Origin: Brevundimonas pondensis
GTDB lineage: Bacteria; Pseudomonadota; Alphaproteobacteria; Caulobacterales; Caulobacteraceae
DNA: 64,000 nt
Reading direction: 5' to 3'
Assembly: GCF_017487345.1 (NCBI RefSeq)
Contig: NZ_CP062006.1
Coordinates: 1,494,001-1,558,000 of the forward strand
The translations under genes and the position numbers were made by a program. Below, in pieces: positions 1 to 8,057 of this stretch. The notes beneath the pieces were generated by a model. The model saw only the letters and a list, made by a program, of their open reading frames with translations. It had not been told where the DNA came from and did not search any database. The number at the start of each line of letters is the position of its first letter. Positions within the stretch are counted from its first letter, which is position 1.

Positions 1-2
1 CC

Positions 3-341
3 GGCGCCGGTCGAGAAAGCGGGGCGACAGTCATCCGGGCGCGAACTGCAGGCGGCGGCTTGCCGCCGGCCGGCGCGGCGGTGGCGGGAGTCATCATCAC
101 TGGCGAATCGCTAGGCGGCTTCTTTGTGCCGTCCGAGGCGGTGCAGACCGTGGATGGAGGGGCCGTGGTCTTTGTTCAGGTTGACGGAGGTTTCCGCGCT
201 CAACCCGTCCTCACGGGGCGACAGGCGGGGGGGCGAACCGAGATCCTTCGCGGTCTGACCGGGACCGAGCGCGTCGCTTCGACCAACGCCTTCCTGCTCA
301 AGGCCGAACTGGCCAAGGGCGAAGCCGAGCACGGTCACTAG
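3..341 (+). CDS. Heavy-metal RND efflux periplasmic adaptor, C-terminal part (CzcB/CusB-like)
   Basis: The reading frame is open from the left edge, so only about the last 112 residues are present. The visible part fits the end of a membrane-fusion protein: a beta-barrel segment followed by a FFVPSEAV strand and a DGGAVVFVQVDGGFRAQPV stretch, as seen where adaptors of heavy-metal RND pumps close their barrel and membrane-proximal domains. The tail ends in a His-containing EAEHGH. It stops 12 nt before the pump gene, so the two are surely one transcription unit. The adaptor would link the inner-membrane pump to an outer-membrane channel, whose gene is presumably further left. Substrate class is inferred from the neighbours. 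Confidence 0.8.
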   Translation, partial: GAGRESGATVIRARTAGGGLPPAGAAVAGVIITGESLGGFFVPSEAVQTVDGGAVVFVQVDGGFRAQPVLTGRQAGGRTEILRGLTGTERVASTNAFLLKAELAKGEAEHGH

Positions 342-353
342 GGGAGGGCGATC

Positions 354-3300
354 ATGTTCAAAATCATCATTGAGGCGTCCGTCCGCTTCCGCTGGTTCAT
401 CGTCCTGGCCACGACGCTGGTCGCGGCCTGGGGCCTGTTCCAGCTGACCAGGCTGCCGATCGACGCCGTGCCGGACATCACCAACCGCCAGGTGCAGATC
501 AACACCGTGGCCCCGGCCCTGGCTCCCGAACAGATGGAGCGTCAGGTCACCTACCCGCTGGAAACGGCGATGGCGGGCATTCCGGGGATACAGAGCACCC
601 GTTCCCTGACCCGCAACGGCTTCAGTCAGGTGACGGTCATCTTCACCGACGCCACCGACATCTACTTCGCCCGTCAGCAGGTGGCCGAACGAATGGCGCA
701 GGCGCGCGAAAACCTGCCTGAGGGCGTCGAACCGGCGCTGGCCCCGATCACCACCGGCCTGGGCGAAGTCCTGATGTGGACCGTCGACCTCAAGCCCTTC
801 GACGCAAAGACCGCACGGGCGGGCCGTCCCGGCTGGCAACCCGACGGCGCCTATCTGACGCCCGAGGGCGAGCGGCTGGACACGCCGCAGGCGCGGGCCA
901 CCTATCTGCGCACCGTGCAGGACTGGATCATCGCGCCCCGGATGCGGACCGCGCCCGGTCTGGCGGGCGTCGACGTCAACGGCGGCTATGTGAAGGAATA
1001 CGCCGTCCGCCCCGATCCGGCGCGACTGGCTGGCTATGGCCTCAGCCTGAACGACCTGATCCAGGCGCTGGACCGCGCCAACACGCAAGCGGGCGCTGGC
1101 TATATCCAGCGTGCGGGCGAGGCCCTGACCGTGCGTACCGACGCCCTGGCCCAGACGGTCGAGGATCTGGCCCAGGCGCCCGTGGTCAACCGCAATGGTC
1201 TGGTGGTCCGGGTCGCCGATGTGGCGACGGTCGAGATCGGCCAGGCGCCGCGTCTGGGCGGGGCCAGCCGCGACGGTCATGAAGCGGTCATTGGCACCGC
1301 CCTGATGCTGGCGGGCGAAAACAGCCGCACCGTGGCCCAGGCCGCCGCCGAACGGCTGGAACAGATCAGCGCCAGCCTGCCGCCCGACATCGTGGCCGAG
1401 CCGGTGCTGAACCGCAGCGCCCTGGTCAACTCCACCATCAAGACCGTGGCCAAGAACCTGACCGAAGGGGCGCTGCTGGTTATCGTCGTGCTGTTCCTGC
1501 TGCTGGGGAACATCCGCGCGGCGACGATCACGGCCCTGATGATCCCGATCAGCTTCCTGTTCGCGGTCATCGGCATGAACCGTTTCGGCATCAGCGGAAA
1601 CCTGATGAGTCTGGGGGCGCTGGACTTCGGCCTGCTGGTCGACGGCGCCGTGGTGGTGGTCGAGAACACCCTGCTGCGTCTGGGCCAGAAGCGCGCCGAT
1701 CTGGGCCGCGCCCTGACCCGCAACGAACGGCTGGGCGTCGCCGCCTCGGCCGCGCGCCAGATGGTCAAGCCCGCCGCCTTCGGCCAGCTGATCATCCTGC
1801 TGGTCTTTACCCCCCTGTTGATGCTGGAAGGAGTCGAGGGCAAGACCTTCATTCCCATGGGCGCCACGGTCATGCTGGCCCTGGTCGGCGCCTTCATCTT
1901 CTCCTTCACCTTCGTCCCGGCGATGGCCGCCCTGCTGGTGAAAGAACCCAAGACCGTCCACGTCGACGAGAACGGCGAGGCGGAGGAGCACGAGACCTTC
2001 CTGCTGCGCCACGCGCGTCGCTGGATCGAACCGGCCATTCGCGCCGCCGTCTCGCATCCGAAGACGGTGCTGGCCTCGGCCTTCGGCGCCCTGCTGATCG
2101 GCGCCCTGGCCTTCACCCTGTTGGGGCGCGAGTTCATCCCGACGCTGGACGAAGGCGACATCGCCATGCAGGCGTTGCGCGTGCCCTCAGCCTCGCTGGA
2201 GCAGTCGCTCGCCATGCAGATGGCGCTGGAGCGCGCCATCAAGGCCCAGCCGGAGGTGAAGACCGTCTTCTCGCGCACCGGTACGGCCGAGGCGGCGGTG
2301 GACCCCATGCCGCCGAACATCTCGGACGCCGTCATCGTGCTGAAGAAGCACAAGGAATGGCCCGATCCGCGCCTGCCGAAGGAGGAGCTGATCGCCCGCA
2401 TCGAGAAGGCCGCCTCGACCCAGTTGGGCAACGCCTTCGAGTTCAGCCAGCCGATTGAGCTGCGCTTCAACGAGCTGATCTCGGGCGTCCGGACCGATCT
2501 GGCGGTCATGGTCTATGGCGACGACTTCGCCCAGCTTCAGAAGACGGCCGATCAGGTGGCTGGCGCCCTGCGCGACACGCCGGGTTCGGCCGACGTGCGG
2601 GTGGAGCAGGCGTCCGGCCTGCCGACCCTGACGGTCAGCGTCGACCGCTTCGCCGCCGCCAACTACGGCCTGTCGGCGGCGGACGTGTCCGAAGCCGTCT
2701 CGGCGGCGATCGGCGGCGCCGAGGCCGGTCAGATCTTCGAGGGCGACCGCCGCTTCGACGTGGTGGTCCGCCTGTCGGACGCGGAACGCAACGATCCCGC
2801 CGCCCTGAACGCCCTGCCGGTCACGACGGCGACGGGGATGACGGTGCCCCTGTCCTCAGTCGCCCGTATTCAGGTGGCGGAAGGCCAGAACCAGATCAGC
2901 CGCAATGACGGCAGCCGCCGCATGGTGGTTCAGGCCAATGTGCGCGGCCGCGATCTGGGCGGCTTCGTCGCTGACGCCCAGAAACAGGTCGATCAGCAGG
3001 TCAGCCTGCCCGCAGGCTATTCGCTCAAATGGGGCGGCCAGTTCGAGAACCTGAAGCGGGCCGAGCAGCGTCTGGGTCTGGTCATCCCCGTGGTCTTCGT
3101 CCTGATCGGCATCCTGCTGTTCATGGCGTTAGGATCATTCGCGGAGGCGGGGCTGGTGTTCGCCTGCGTGCCTCTGGCGCTGGTCGGCGGGGCGCTGTCG
3201 CTGTTGCTGCGGGGGATGCCCTTCTCGGTCTCGGCGGCGGTTGGCTTCATCGCCGTGTCGGGCGTCGCGACCCTGAACGGCTTGGTGCTGATGCAGGCCA

Positions 3301-3575
3301 TCCGTGAGCGGCTTCAGGCGGGTCAGGCCCCGCGAGACGCCGCCCTGTTCGGCGCCTTCAGCCGTCTGCGCGCGGTGCTGACGACGGCCCTGGTGGCCAT
3401 TGTCGGCTTCATCCCCATGGCCATCGCCACCGGGGCGGGCGCCGAGGTGCAGAAGCCGTTGGCGACCGTGGTCATCGGCGGCCTTCTGACCGCCACCGCC
3501 CTGACGCTCTTGGTGCTGCCTACGTTTGCAGCCCTGACGGTCAGGCGTAATCGTATTGAGGGCGGCGAAGGTTGA
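354..3575 (+). CDS. Heavy-metal efflux RND pump (CzcA/CnrA type)
   Basis: This 1073-residue protein has the full length of HME-RND transporters: an N-terminal membrane helix (FRWFIVLATTLVAAWG), a large periplasmic domain, helices TM2-6, a second periplasmic domain and TM8-12. The TM4 signature DFGLLVDGAVVVVEN (near residues 425-440) is the DFGxxxDGAxxxxEN form known for pumps exporting divalent cations (Co, Zn, Cd, Ni) and not the Cu/Ag form. It uses the proton gradient to expel metal through the adaptor and an outer-membrane channel. The ATG at 354 follows an AGGGGAGGGCG ribosome-binding site. The gene converges on a cnrYXH-like regulatory unit, which suggests Ni/Co as substrate; this is an inference. 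Confidence 0.93.
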   Translation: MFKIIIEASVRFRWFIVLATTLVAAWGLFQLTRLPIDAVPDITNRQVQINTVAPALAPEQMERQVTYPLETAMAGIPGIQSTRSLTRNGFSQVTVIFTDATDIYFARQQVAERMAQARENLPEGVEPALAPITTGLGEVLMWTVDLKPFDAKTARAGRPGWQPDGAYLTPEGERLDTPQARATYLRTVQDWIIAPRMRTAPGLAGVDVNGGYVKEYAVRPDPARLAGYGLSLNDLIQALDRANTQAGAGYIQRAGEALTVRTDALAQTVEDLAQAPVVNRNGLVVRVADVATVEIGQAPRLGGASRDGHEAVIGTALMLAGENSRTVAQAAAERLEQISASLPPDIVAEPVLNRSALVNSTIKTVAKNLTEGALLVIVVLFLLLGNIRAATITALMIPISFLFAVIGMNRFGISGNLMSLGALDFGLLVDGAVVVVENTLLRLGQKRADLGRALTRNERLGVAASAARQMVKPAAFGQLIILLVFTPLLMLEGVEGKTFIPMGATVMLALVGAFIFSFTFVPAMAALLVKEPKTVHVDENGEAEEHETFLLRHARRWIEPAIRAAVSHPKTVLASAFGALLIGALAFTLLGREFIPTLDEGDIAMQALRVPSASLEQSLAMQMALERAIKAQPEVKTVFSRTGTAEAAVDPMPPNISDAVIVLKKHKEWPDPRLPKEELIARIEKAASTQLGNAFEFSQPIELRFNELISGVRTDLAVMVYGDDFAQLQKTADQVAGALRDTPGSADVRVEQASGLPTLTVSVDRFAAANYGLSAADVSEAVSAAIGGAEAGQIFEGDRRFDVVVRLSDAERNDPAALNALPVTTATGMTVPLSSVARIQVAEGQNQISRNDGSRRMVVQANVRGRDLGGFVADAQKQVDQQVSLPAGYSLKWGGQFENLKRAEQRLGLVIPVVFVLIGILLFMALGSFAEAGLVFACVPLALVGGALSLLLRGMPFSVSAAVGFIAVSGVATLNGLVLMQAIRERLQAGQAPRDAALFGAFSRLRAVLTTALVAIVGFIPMAIATGAGAEVQKPLATVVIGGLLTATALTLLVLPTFAALTVRRNRIEGGEG

Positions 3576-3582
3576 TGATGCG

Positions 3583-3609
3583 CCGGCGGCGGGGCTGCCC
3601 CGTCGCCGG
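3583..3609. terminator. Bidirectional hairpin between the RND pump and the ECF sigma gene
   Basis: CCGGCGGCGGGG (3583-3594), loop CTG, CCCCGTCGCCGG (3598-3609) forms a 12-bp stem with a single G-T wobble. It fills the gap between the pump stop (3575) and the sigma-factor stop (3610-3612) almost exactly. On the plus strand a TTTTT run follows about 20 nt later. The placement suits a terminator serving both convergent units. Confidence 0.65.
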
Positions 3610-4167
3610 TCAGGTCGAAGACGGTAGTTTTTCCGCTAGCTTCTTGCGGGCTCGCGCGATGCGGGTTTCGACGGCCTTGGGGGTGATGCCTAAAAGATCG
3701 GCGACCTGGGCATGGGATCGTCCTTTCAGGGCGGCCAGCAGAAGCGGTGCCTTCAGTGCGTCCGGTAGTTCGGCCAGGGCGTGCTGAAGGGCCTGGGCGC
3801 GCCGGCGATCATCCAGAGTCGATTCCATCAATGGCGTGTCGTCGTCTACAGTCAGGGCTTCAGGGGCATCCAGACCCATGATTCCCCGGACCACGCGACG
3901 CACGGCCCGACGCCGGCTCCAGTCTCGGCACTTGTTCAACGCAATTGCGCGCAGCCAGACATCAAACGGCCGCGCGGGGTCGTAGCGCTTCATGGCGAAC
4001 CAGGCGGCTGCGTAGGTTTCCTGCAGAAGGTCCTGGGCGTCGTCGGCGGCGCCGACATAGCGACCCACGAAGCGATGCAGATCAGCCTTGGTCGCGGTCA
4101 TCAGGGCGGTGAAGGCCGCCTGATCTCCGTTCGCGGCTTGCGTTTCAAGGCTTGGCTGGGAAGTCAC
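3610..4167 (-). CDS. ECF sigma factor, CnrH-like
   Basis: A 185-residue sigma-70 protein of ECF size. Region 2 is seen as DDAQDLLQETYAAAWFA and region 4 as QVADLLGITPKAVETRIARA. It starts with GTG at 4167, 6 nt after the upstream gene. It is the last gene of a Y-X-H unit. In the known cnr/ncc systems the sigma factor is held by a membrane anti-sigma (Y) and a periplasmic metal sensor (X), and released by Ni or Co to transcribe the efflux genes. The homologous gene order and lengths here support the same role. The sequence by itself reads only as a generic ECF factor. Confidence 0.85.
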   Translation of the reverse strand: MTSQPSLETQAANGDQAAFTALMTATKADLHRFVGRYVGAADDAQDLLQETYAAAWFAMKRYDPARPFDVWLRAIALNKCRDWSRRRAVRRVVRGIMGLDAPEALTVDDDTPLMESTLDDRRRAQALQHALAELPDALKAPLLLAALKGRSHAQVADLLGITPKAVETRIARARKKLAEKLPSST

Positions 4168-4173
4168 GTGGGC

Positions 4174-4614
4174 CTAGCCGGCGTCCTGACTGAGGGCGTC
4201 GACCACGGCCTCGTCGAAGATCCGGGCCTGGGCCGGCGTCAGGACGGCGCGCATTTCAAAGACGTGGGCGATCGTGGCCTTTTGCAAGTCGCCCATGGCG
4301 ACATGGAAATGATCAACGGCCGCCTGAACCTCGGGCGTGTCGCCCTTGCTGGCGGCGATGGCGGCGGCGAGTTCCCGATTGGCCTTGCGGACCTCCGCTT
4401 CCAGCGCCGGACGTCGCGCCGCGAAGCGGGCCTCAATGGCGTCAAGCGCGTGGTCCTGTTGCGCGGTCAGATCCAGCTTCTGATGAACAATGGCGTGCAG
4501 GTTGGCGGGTTGGCGTTCCCGCATGATCCATACAGCGCTTGTCCAGGTCACAGCGCCGCTGACAACAGCCGCCATGAGGGCGGTGAAAATGACGGACTTC
4601 CAGCCAGAGCTCAT
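4174..4614 (-). CDS. CnrX-like periplasmic metal sensor
   Basis: A 146-residue membrane-anchored sensor with one N-terminal helix (residues 8-30) and a periplasmic helical-hairpin domain. The five metal ligands I remember for Cupriavidus CnrX (H42, H46, E63, H119, M123) all appear here shifted by exactly two positions: H40, H44 (LHAIVH), E61, H117 and M121 (HVFEM). The segment GDLQKATIAHVFEMRAVL is particularly close to CnrX. It would bind Ni/Co and relieve inhibition of the sigma factor. Its start overlaps the stop of the upstream gene by 4 nt, so translation is coupled. Spy/CpxP-like chaperones share the fold but lack this ligand set. Confidence 0.85.
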   Translation of the reverse strand: MSSGWKSVIFTALMAAVVSGAVTWTSAVWIMRERQPANLHAIVHQKLDLTAQQDHALDAIEARFAARRPALEAEVRKANRELAAAIAASKGDTPEVQAAVDHFHVAMGDLQKATIAHVFEMRAVLTPAQARIFDEAVVDALSQDAG

Positions 4615-4889
4615 CGACGAGCATCCATGCCGGCGAGCGGCGACAGGCCCGAGGCAGCGACAGAGAAGATCCGCATTTCGGACGGCTGCGGTTTCGGCGC
4701 GAGCAGCATCAGGCTTCCGTTGGTCAGGCCGACGACCAGGGCCAGCGCCATGGCCGCGCCCTGGATGCGGCCCATGTGAGCCTCAGTCTTGCGCCGGTCG
4801 ACCAGACTCCAGACCGCGTCTTCCAGATCATCCAGTTGCGGCTCATCGGACAGCCTTGTCCGGATCAGGTGTTCCATATCATCAGCCAT
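4611..4889 (-). CDS. CnrY-like membrane anti-sigma factor
   Basis: 92 residues: a cytoplasmic N-terminal part (about 1-43) with LSDEPQLDDLEDAVWSLVDRR, one membrane helix (about 44-64, MALALVVGLTNGSLMLLAP), and a short periplasmic tail. CnrY is about the same length with the same single-helix topology, and a tail pattern AASxLSPL/AASPFG may be shared. It opens the three-gene unit and overlaps the sensor gene by 4 nt. In the model system the N-terminal segment clamps the sigma factor. Direct sequence similarity is weak; the call rests mainly on topology, size and gene order. Confidence 0.7.
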   Translation of the reverse strand: MADDMEHLIRTRLSDEPQLDDLEDAVWSLVDRRKTEAHMGRIQGAAMALALVVGLTNGSLMLLAPKPQPSEMRIFSVAASGLSPLAGMDARR

Positions 4890-5082
4890 AGCTCGCCTGC
4901 GTCTCTTGTTTGATCATACGCATCGCCGCCAGCCTTCCCTCACGGAGAGGAGTATGACGAGCGGAAACTGTCGAACGGACACCGATGGTCATGATCGGCG
5001 CCAGAAGCAGGTCTGAGATATGCAGGGATGGTCTATGTCGACCGGATGCTCAGCCCAGTAAAACCTAGACTAACCCCCCGAG

Positions 5083-5127
5083 TGGCTCCGCGGGTAGGAT
5101 TCGAACCTACGACCAGCCGATTAACAG
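5083..5127 (-). other. 3' fragment of tRNA-Asn (GTT): integration attachment site
   Basis: Read on the minus strand, this gives the anticodon loop CTGTTAA (anticodon GTT at 5125-5123), the 3' anticodon stem, the T arm GTAGG-TTCGAAT-CCTAC, the 3' acceptor strand CCGCGGA, discriminator G, and CCA. The 5' half (acceptor TCCGCGG, D arm) is missing from 5128 onwards, so it is not a working tRNA. Such 3' duplicates are left when an element integrates into a tRNA gene. The CCA side faces the metal-resistance genes and the broken side faces the integrase. The element therefore lies to the right, and the intact tRNA-Asn should be at its far end. Confidence 0.8.
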
Positions 5128-5273
5128 CGACCGTTCTCCTAGCTTCCGATCACCGCCGTTTGCACGCTGGAGCACGACACAAGCAATTGACTGTATTGAC
5201 TAATTTCGAACCACCTCGCACCGTCGCGTAGTGCGGAGCGGTCATCCCAAGTTGACGTCCGGGGAAGAGTTCA

Positions 5274-5317
5274 CCGTTCTAATACCGTTCTAAACGGGTC
5301 TGAAAACGCCGTTCTAA
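5274..5317 (+). repeat. Three direct copies of CCGTTCTAA upstream of the integrase
   Basis: Exact 9-mers lie at 5274-5282, 5285-5293 and 5309-5317. A related ACCGTTCT (5130-5137) lies 3 nt inside the tRNA fragment. The spacings of 11 and 24 bp and the position between att and the integrase start suit arm-type binding sites for the integrase or an excision factor, or operators controlling the integrase gene. Function is inferred. Confidence 0.55.
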
Positions 5318-5335
5318 CGCCCCTGGAGTCAGCAG

Positions 5336-6769
5336 ATGAGCGACCCCAAACTCAACCTGACGGACCGCAATCTGATCGGCCTGGCCTACGCCCGCGAAGG
5401 CCAGTACCGCGTCCGCGACACCGAAACGCCCGGCTTCTTCGTCCTCATCGGCAGCCGCACGAAAAGCTTCATGATCCAGTCGGATCTGAGGGTCGAAAAG
5501 AAGCGCACCACCATCCGAATGAAGGTCGCCGAGGTCGGCGAGATTTCCGCTCGGGAGGCGCGGTCACGAGCCAAGGGACTGCTGGCTCGGATCGCCGCCG
5601 GCGAAGATCCGCGGCCTCCGCGCGTCGATCCGATCCCCGTTCTTCAGGACGCCGGCGTGCCGACGCTGCGGGAGGCCTGGGAACGCTTCAAAGCGTCCCA
5701 CCTTGAGCGCAAGGGCCGTGCTCACGGCACCTTCCGCAACTATACGGACCACATGGAGCGGCTCTTCGCCGACTGGCTCGATCAGCCCTTGTCGGTCATC
5801 GGAGAAATGCCCCGCCTGCTGGCCGACCGCCACGACCACATCACCAGGAACCACGGTCCCGCCATCGCCAACGGCGCCGCGCGCAGCTTCCGGGCCGTCT
5901 ACAATCACGCCCGCAAGACCTGCCGTCAGCTTCCGGCTGAGAATCCGGCGATCGGCGTCGATTGGAACCCGGATCGGCGCAGGAACACCGCCATGGGCGC
6001 GGCCGATCTGCCGGGTTGGTTCGAGCAGGCCGCCCTGATCCCCAATCCCATACGACGGGAGTTTCAACTGCTGACGCTGCTATCCGGCTCCCGGCCGGAG
6101 GCGCTGAAGAACGTCAGGGTGGAGGACCTCGATCTGCGCCGCCGCGTCATGCACATCCGTCTTCCGAAAGGCGGACCGGACAAGGCGTTCGATGTGCCGC
6201 TGTCACGGGCGATGCTGGAATCCATTTTCCGCCTGCGTCGGCTCGGTCCCGTCATCTATCCGCAGAGCGGCCGGGAGTGGTTGTTCCCGAGCGACGCGGC
6301 GTGCGGTCACATGACCGAACACAAGGAAAAGCGCGAGGTCCTAAGCCACTATGGAAACGACCTGCGCCAGACCTATCGGACCATCGGGCAGGCGGCGGAA
6401 GTGTCCGAGATCGACATGCACCTGCTGATGAACCACTCGCTGCCGGGCGTGAACGCCGGCTACATCACGCGATCCAAGCTGATGCGCGACCACCTGCGGG
6501 CCCAGCAGGAGAAGCTGTCGCAGTTCATCGTCGGATCCGCCGTGGGGCGAGGCAGGCGGCCCAGCGCCGAGCTCAGTCGTTGGTTGAACAGCACGAGCCG
6601 GATGATGCTGCAGGAGCTGTTGGACGAGCATCCGGATACGGCCCGGCTGAGGGCGGGGCCGAGATCCGCGCTGCGCAGACTCGAAGTGCAGGCAGCGCGG
6701 ATGGCGGTGCACGAACTGCCTGGAGCTCTGCTCGACGCCCCGTCACGCAGAAGTCGACGCTACGCCTAG
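5336..6769 (+). CDS. Tyrosine integrase of the element
   Basis: A 477-residue site-specific recombinase. The N-terminal part (residues 1-90, RDTETPGFFVLIGSRTKSFMI, REARSRAKGLLARIAAGEDP) matches the DUF4102-like arm-binding domain of tRNA-targeting integrases. A core-binding domain follows (about 105-205). The catalytic domain shows the first Arg in LSGSRPEALKN (about 251), Lys in LPKGG, an NDLRQTYR box (about 340), LMNHS (about 366) and the nucleophile candidate Tyr in AGYI (about 375). The usual His of HxxR is Asn here. A C-terminal extension of about 90 residues follows. It sits beside a tRNA-Asn fragment, so it most likely integrates and excises this element there. Confidence 0.9.
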   Translation: MSDPKLNLTDRNLIGLAYAREGQYRVRDTETPGFFVLIGSRTKSFMIQSDLRVEKKRTTIRMKVAEVGEISAREARSRAKGLLARIAAGEDPRPPRVDPIPVLQDAGVPTLREAWERFKASHLERKGRAHGTFRNYTDHMERLFADWLDQPLSVIGEMPRLLADRHDHITRNHGPAIANGAARSFRAVYNHARKTCRQLPAENPAIGVDWNPDRRRNTAMGAADLPGWFEQAALIPNPIRREFQLLTLLSGSRPEALKNVRVEDLDLRRRVMHIRLPKGGPDKAFDVPLSRAMLESIFRLRRLGPVIYPQSGREWLFPSDAACGHMTEHKEKREVLSHYGNDLRQTYRTIGQAAEVSEIDMHLLMNHSLPGVNAGYITRSKLMRDHLRAQQEKLSQFIVGSAVGRGRRPSAELSRWLNSTSRMMLQELLDEHPDTARLRAGPRSALRRLEVQAARMAVHELPGALLDAPSRRSRRYA

Positions 6770-7003
6770 GCTATCGCAGGACATCATCTCGGGCCTGCAG
6801 CTCGAGGCGTGCGGCGACCGAAACTGACGTATCGTCCAGGCAGATCAAGCGATGCGGATGAGGCGCGGCTGGGATCGCGCCTTCGTCGATGAGATCGGGA
6901 GTGTTAGGAGACCCTGGCCCGCTGATCATCATTATGCCGAGGTCCTATCGCCGATCGGACGGCGGCCGTGCGTCGAATCGATTTCCTAGGCAGGATGGAG
7001 TTT

Positions 7004-8053
7004 ATGTCTTACCGTTTGATCGATCTGTTTTCCGGTGCGGGCGGCATGTCGCTCGGCTTCGCTCGAGAAGGCATCGAGTCGATCCTGGCGCTCGACAACG
7101 ATGCAGCGGCCATCGGCACCCACAAGGCGAACTTCCCCGGGGAAGCCTATTGCGCCAACATCGAAGACTGGCTGGAGACGGCTGAGGTGCCTGAAGCCGA
7201 CGTCGTCATCGGCGGTCCGCCCTGTCAGGGGTTCAGCCTCCTGAACAAGAAGCGGGACGGGGATAGCCGTCGAGCGCTTTGGGAGCCCTATCTCGAGATC
7301 GCCAATCGTTCGAATGCGCGGGTCTTCATTATGGAGAACGTCGCCGAACTATTCCGGTCGCCGGAGCTGGATGCGATCAAATCCAAGGCGCTGGAATTCG
7401 GGTTCGAGACCAAGGCTGCCATCGTCAATGCCGCCGACTACGGCGCACCGCAGACGCGCCGCCGGACCATCGTCGTCGGTTGGCGCCGGATCGCCGAGCC
7501 GGACTTCCCCCCGCGCCCGACCCATGCGGAGCCGAACAAGGGGCTCAATCTTCCACCCTGGCGCACCGTCCGCCAGGCCATCGGCGACCTCCCTAAGCCG
7601 ATCGGCACCGAGATCGGCGTCGGCGCCCCCATGGATCTTCATTTCGGACGGACCCCGACCGCCCGCAGCATCGCCCGCTATAAGGTGGTGCCGCCCGGCG
7701 GCAACCGCTTCGACCTGCAGCGCATCGCGCCGGAACTGACGCCGGCCTGCTGGATCCGCAAGACCTCGGGGGGAACGGATTTGTTCGGCCGTCTCTGGTG
7801 GGATCGCCCGTCGGTCACCATCCGCACCGAGTTCTTCAAGCCCGAGAAGGGCCGCTACCTTCATCCGGATCAAGACCGGCCGATCACGCATCGCGAAGCG
7901 GCGCGTCTGATGGGCTTTCCTGATGATTTCCGGTTTGTCGGCAACAAGACGCAGATCGCGCGCCAGATCGGCAATGCCGTGCCGCCCGACCTGGCGGCCG
8001 CGCTCGGCCGGATGGTGATGCGTATGCTCAATCCTTTGGCAATGAGCGCCTGA
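7004..8053 (+). CDS. DNA (cytosine-5) methyltransferase
   Basis: A complete C5-methylase with motif I (DLFSGAGGMSLGF), the catalytic PC of motif IV (GGPPCQGFS, about residue 74), ENV of motif VI, the QTRRR of motif VIII, and motif X near the end (QIGNAVPP). It would methylate the recognition site of the adjacent nuclease and protect host DNA. The ATG at 7004 puts motif I close to the N-terminus as usual; in-frame starts at 6968 (GTG) and 6995 (ATG) are also possible. It is followed within a few bases by the HNH nuclease and then vsr, a common layout for type II systems. Confidence 0.92.
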   Translation: MSYRLIDLFSGAGGMSLGFAREGIESILALDNDAAAIGTHKANFPGEAYCANIEDWLETAEVPEADVVIGGPPCQGFSLLNKKRDGDSRRALWEPYLEIANRSNARVFIMENVAELFRSPELDAIKSKALEFGFETKAAIVNAADYGAPQTRRRTIVVGWRRIAEPDFPPRPTHAEPNKGLNLPPWRTVRQAIGDLPKPIGTEIGVGAPMDLHFGRTPTARSIARYKVVPPGGNRFDLQRIAPELTPACWIRKTSGGTDLFGRLWWDRPSVTIRTEFFKPEKGRYLHPDQDRPITHREAARLMGFPDDFRFVGNKTQIARQIGNAVPPDLAAALGRMVMRMLNPLAMSA

Positions 8054-8057
8054 CCCC

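Noticed and set aside
111..2057. 648-codon minus-strand frame opposite the RND pump
   Set aside because: Long antisense frames are expected at this GC content. The product is low-complexity Gln/Arg/Gly and the plus-strand pump is unmistakable.
5083..5160. Complete tRNA-Asn gene
   Set aside because: The T arm and 3' acceptor are perfect, but the region that should hold the D arm and 5' acceptor does not pair, so only the 3' fragment is claimed.
5028..5231. 67-codon plus-strand frame containing RVGFEPTTSRLT
   Set aside because: This is the well-known false protein read antisense to a tRNA T arm. The underlying feature is the tRNA-Asn fragment.
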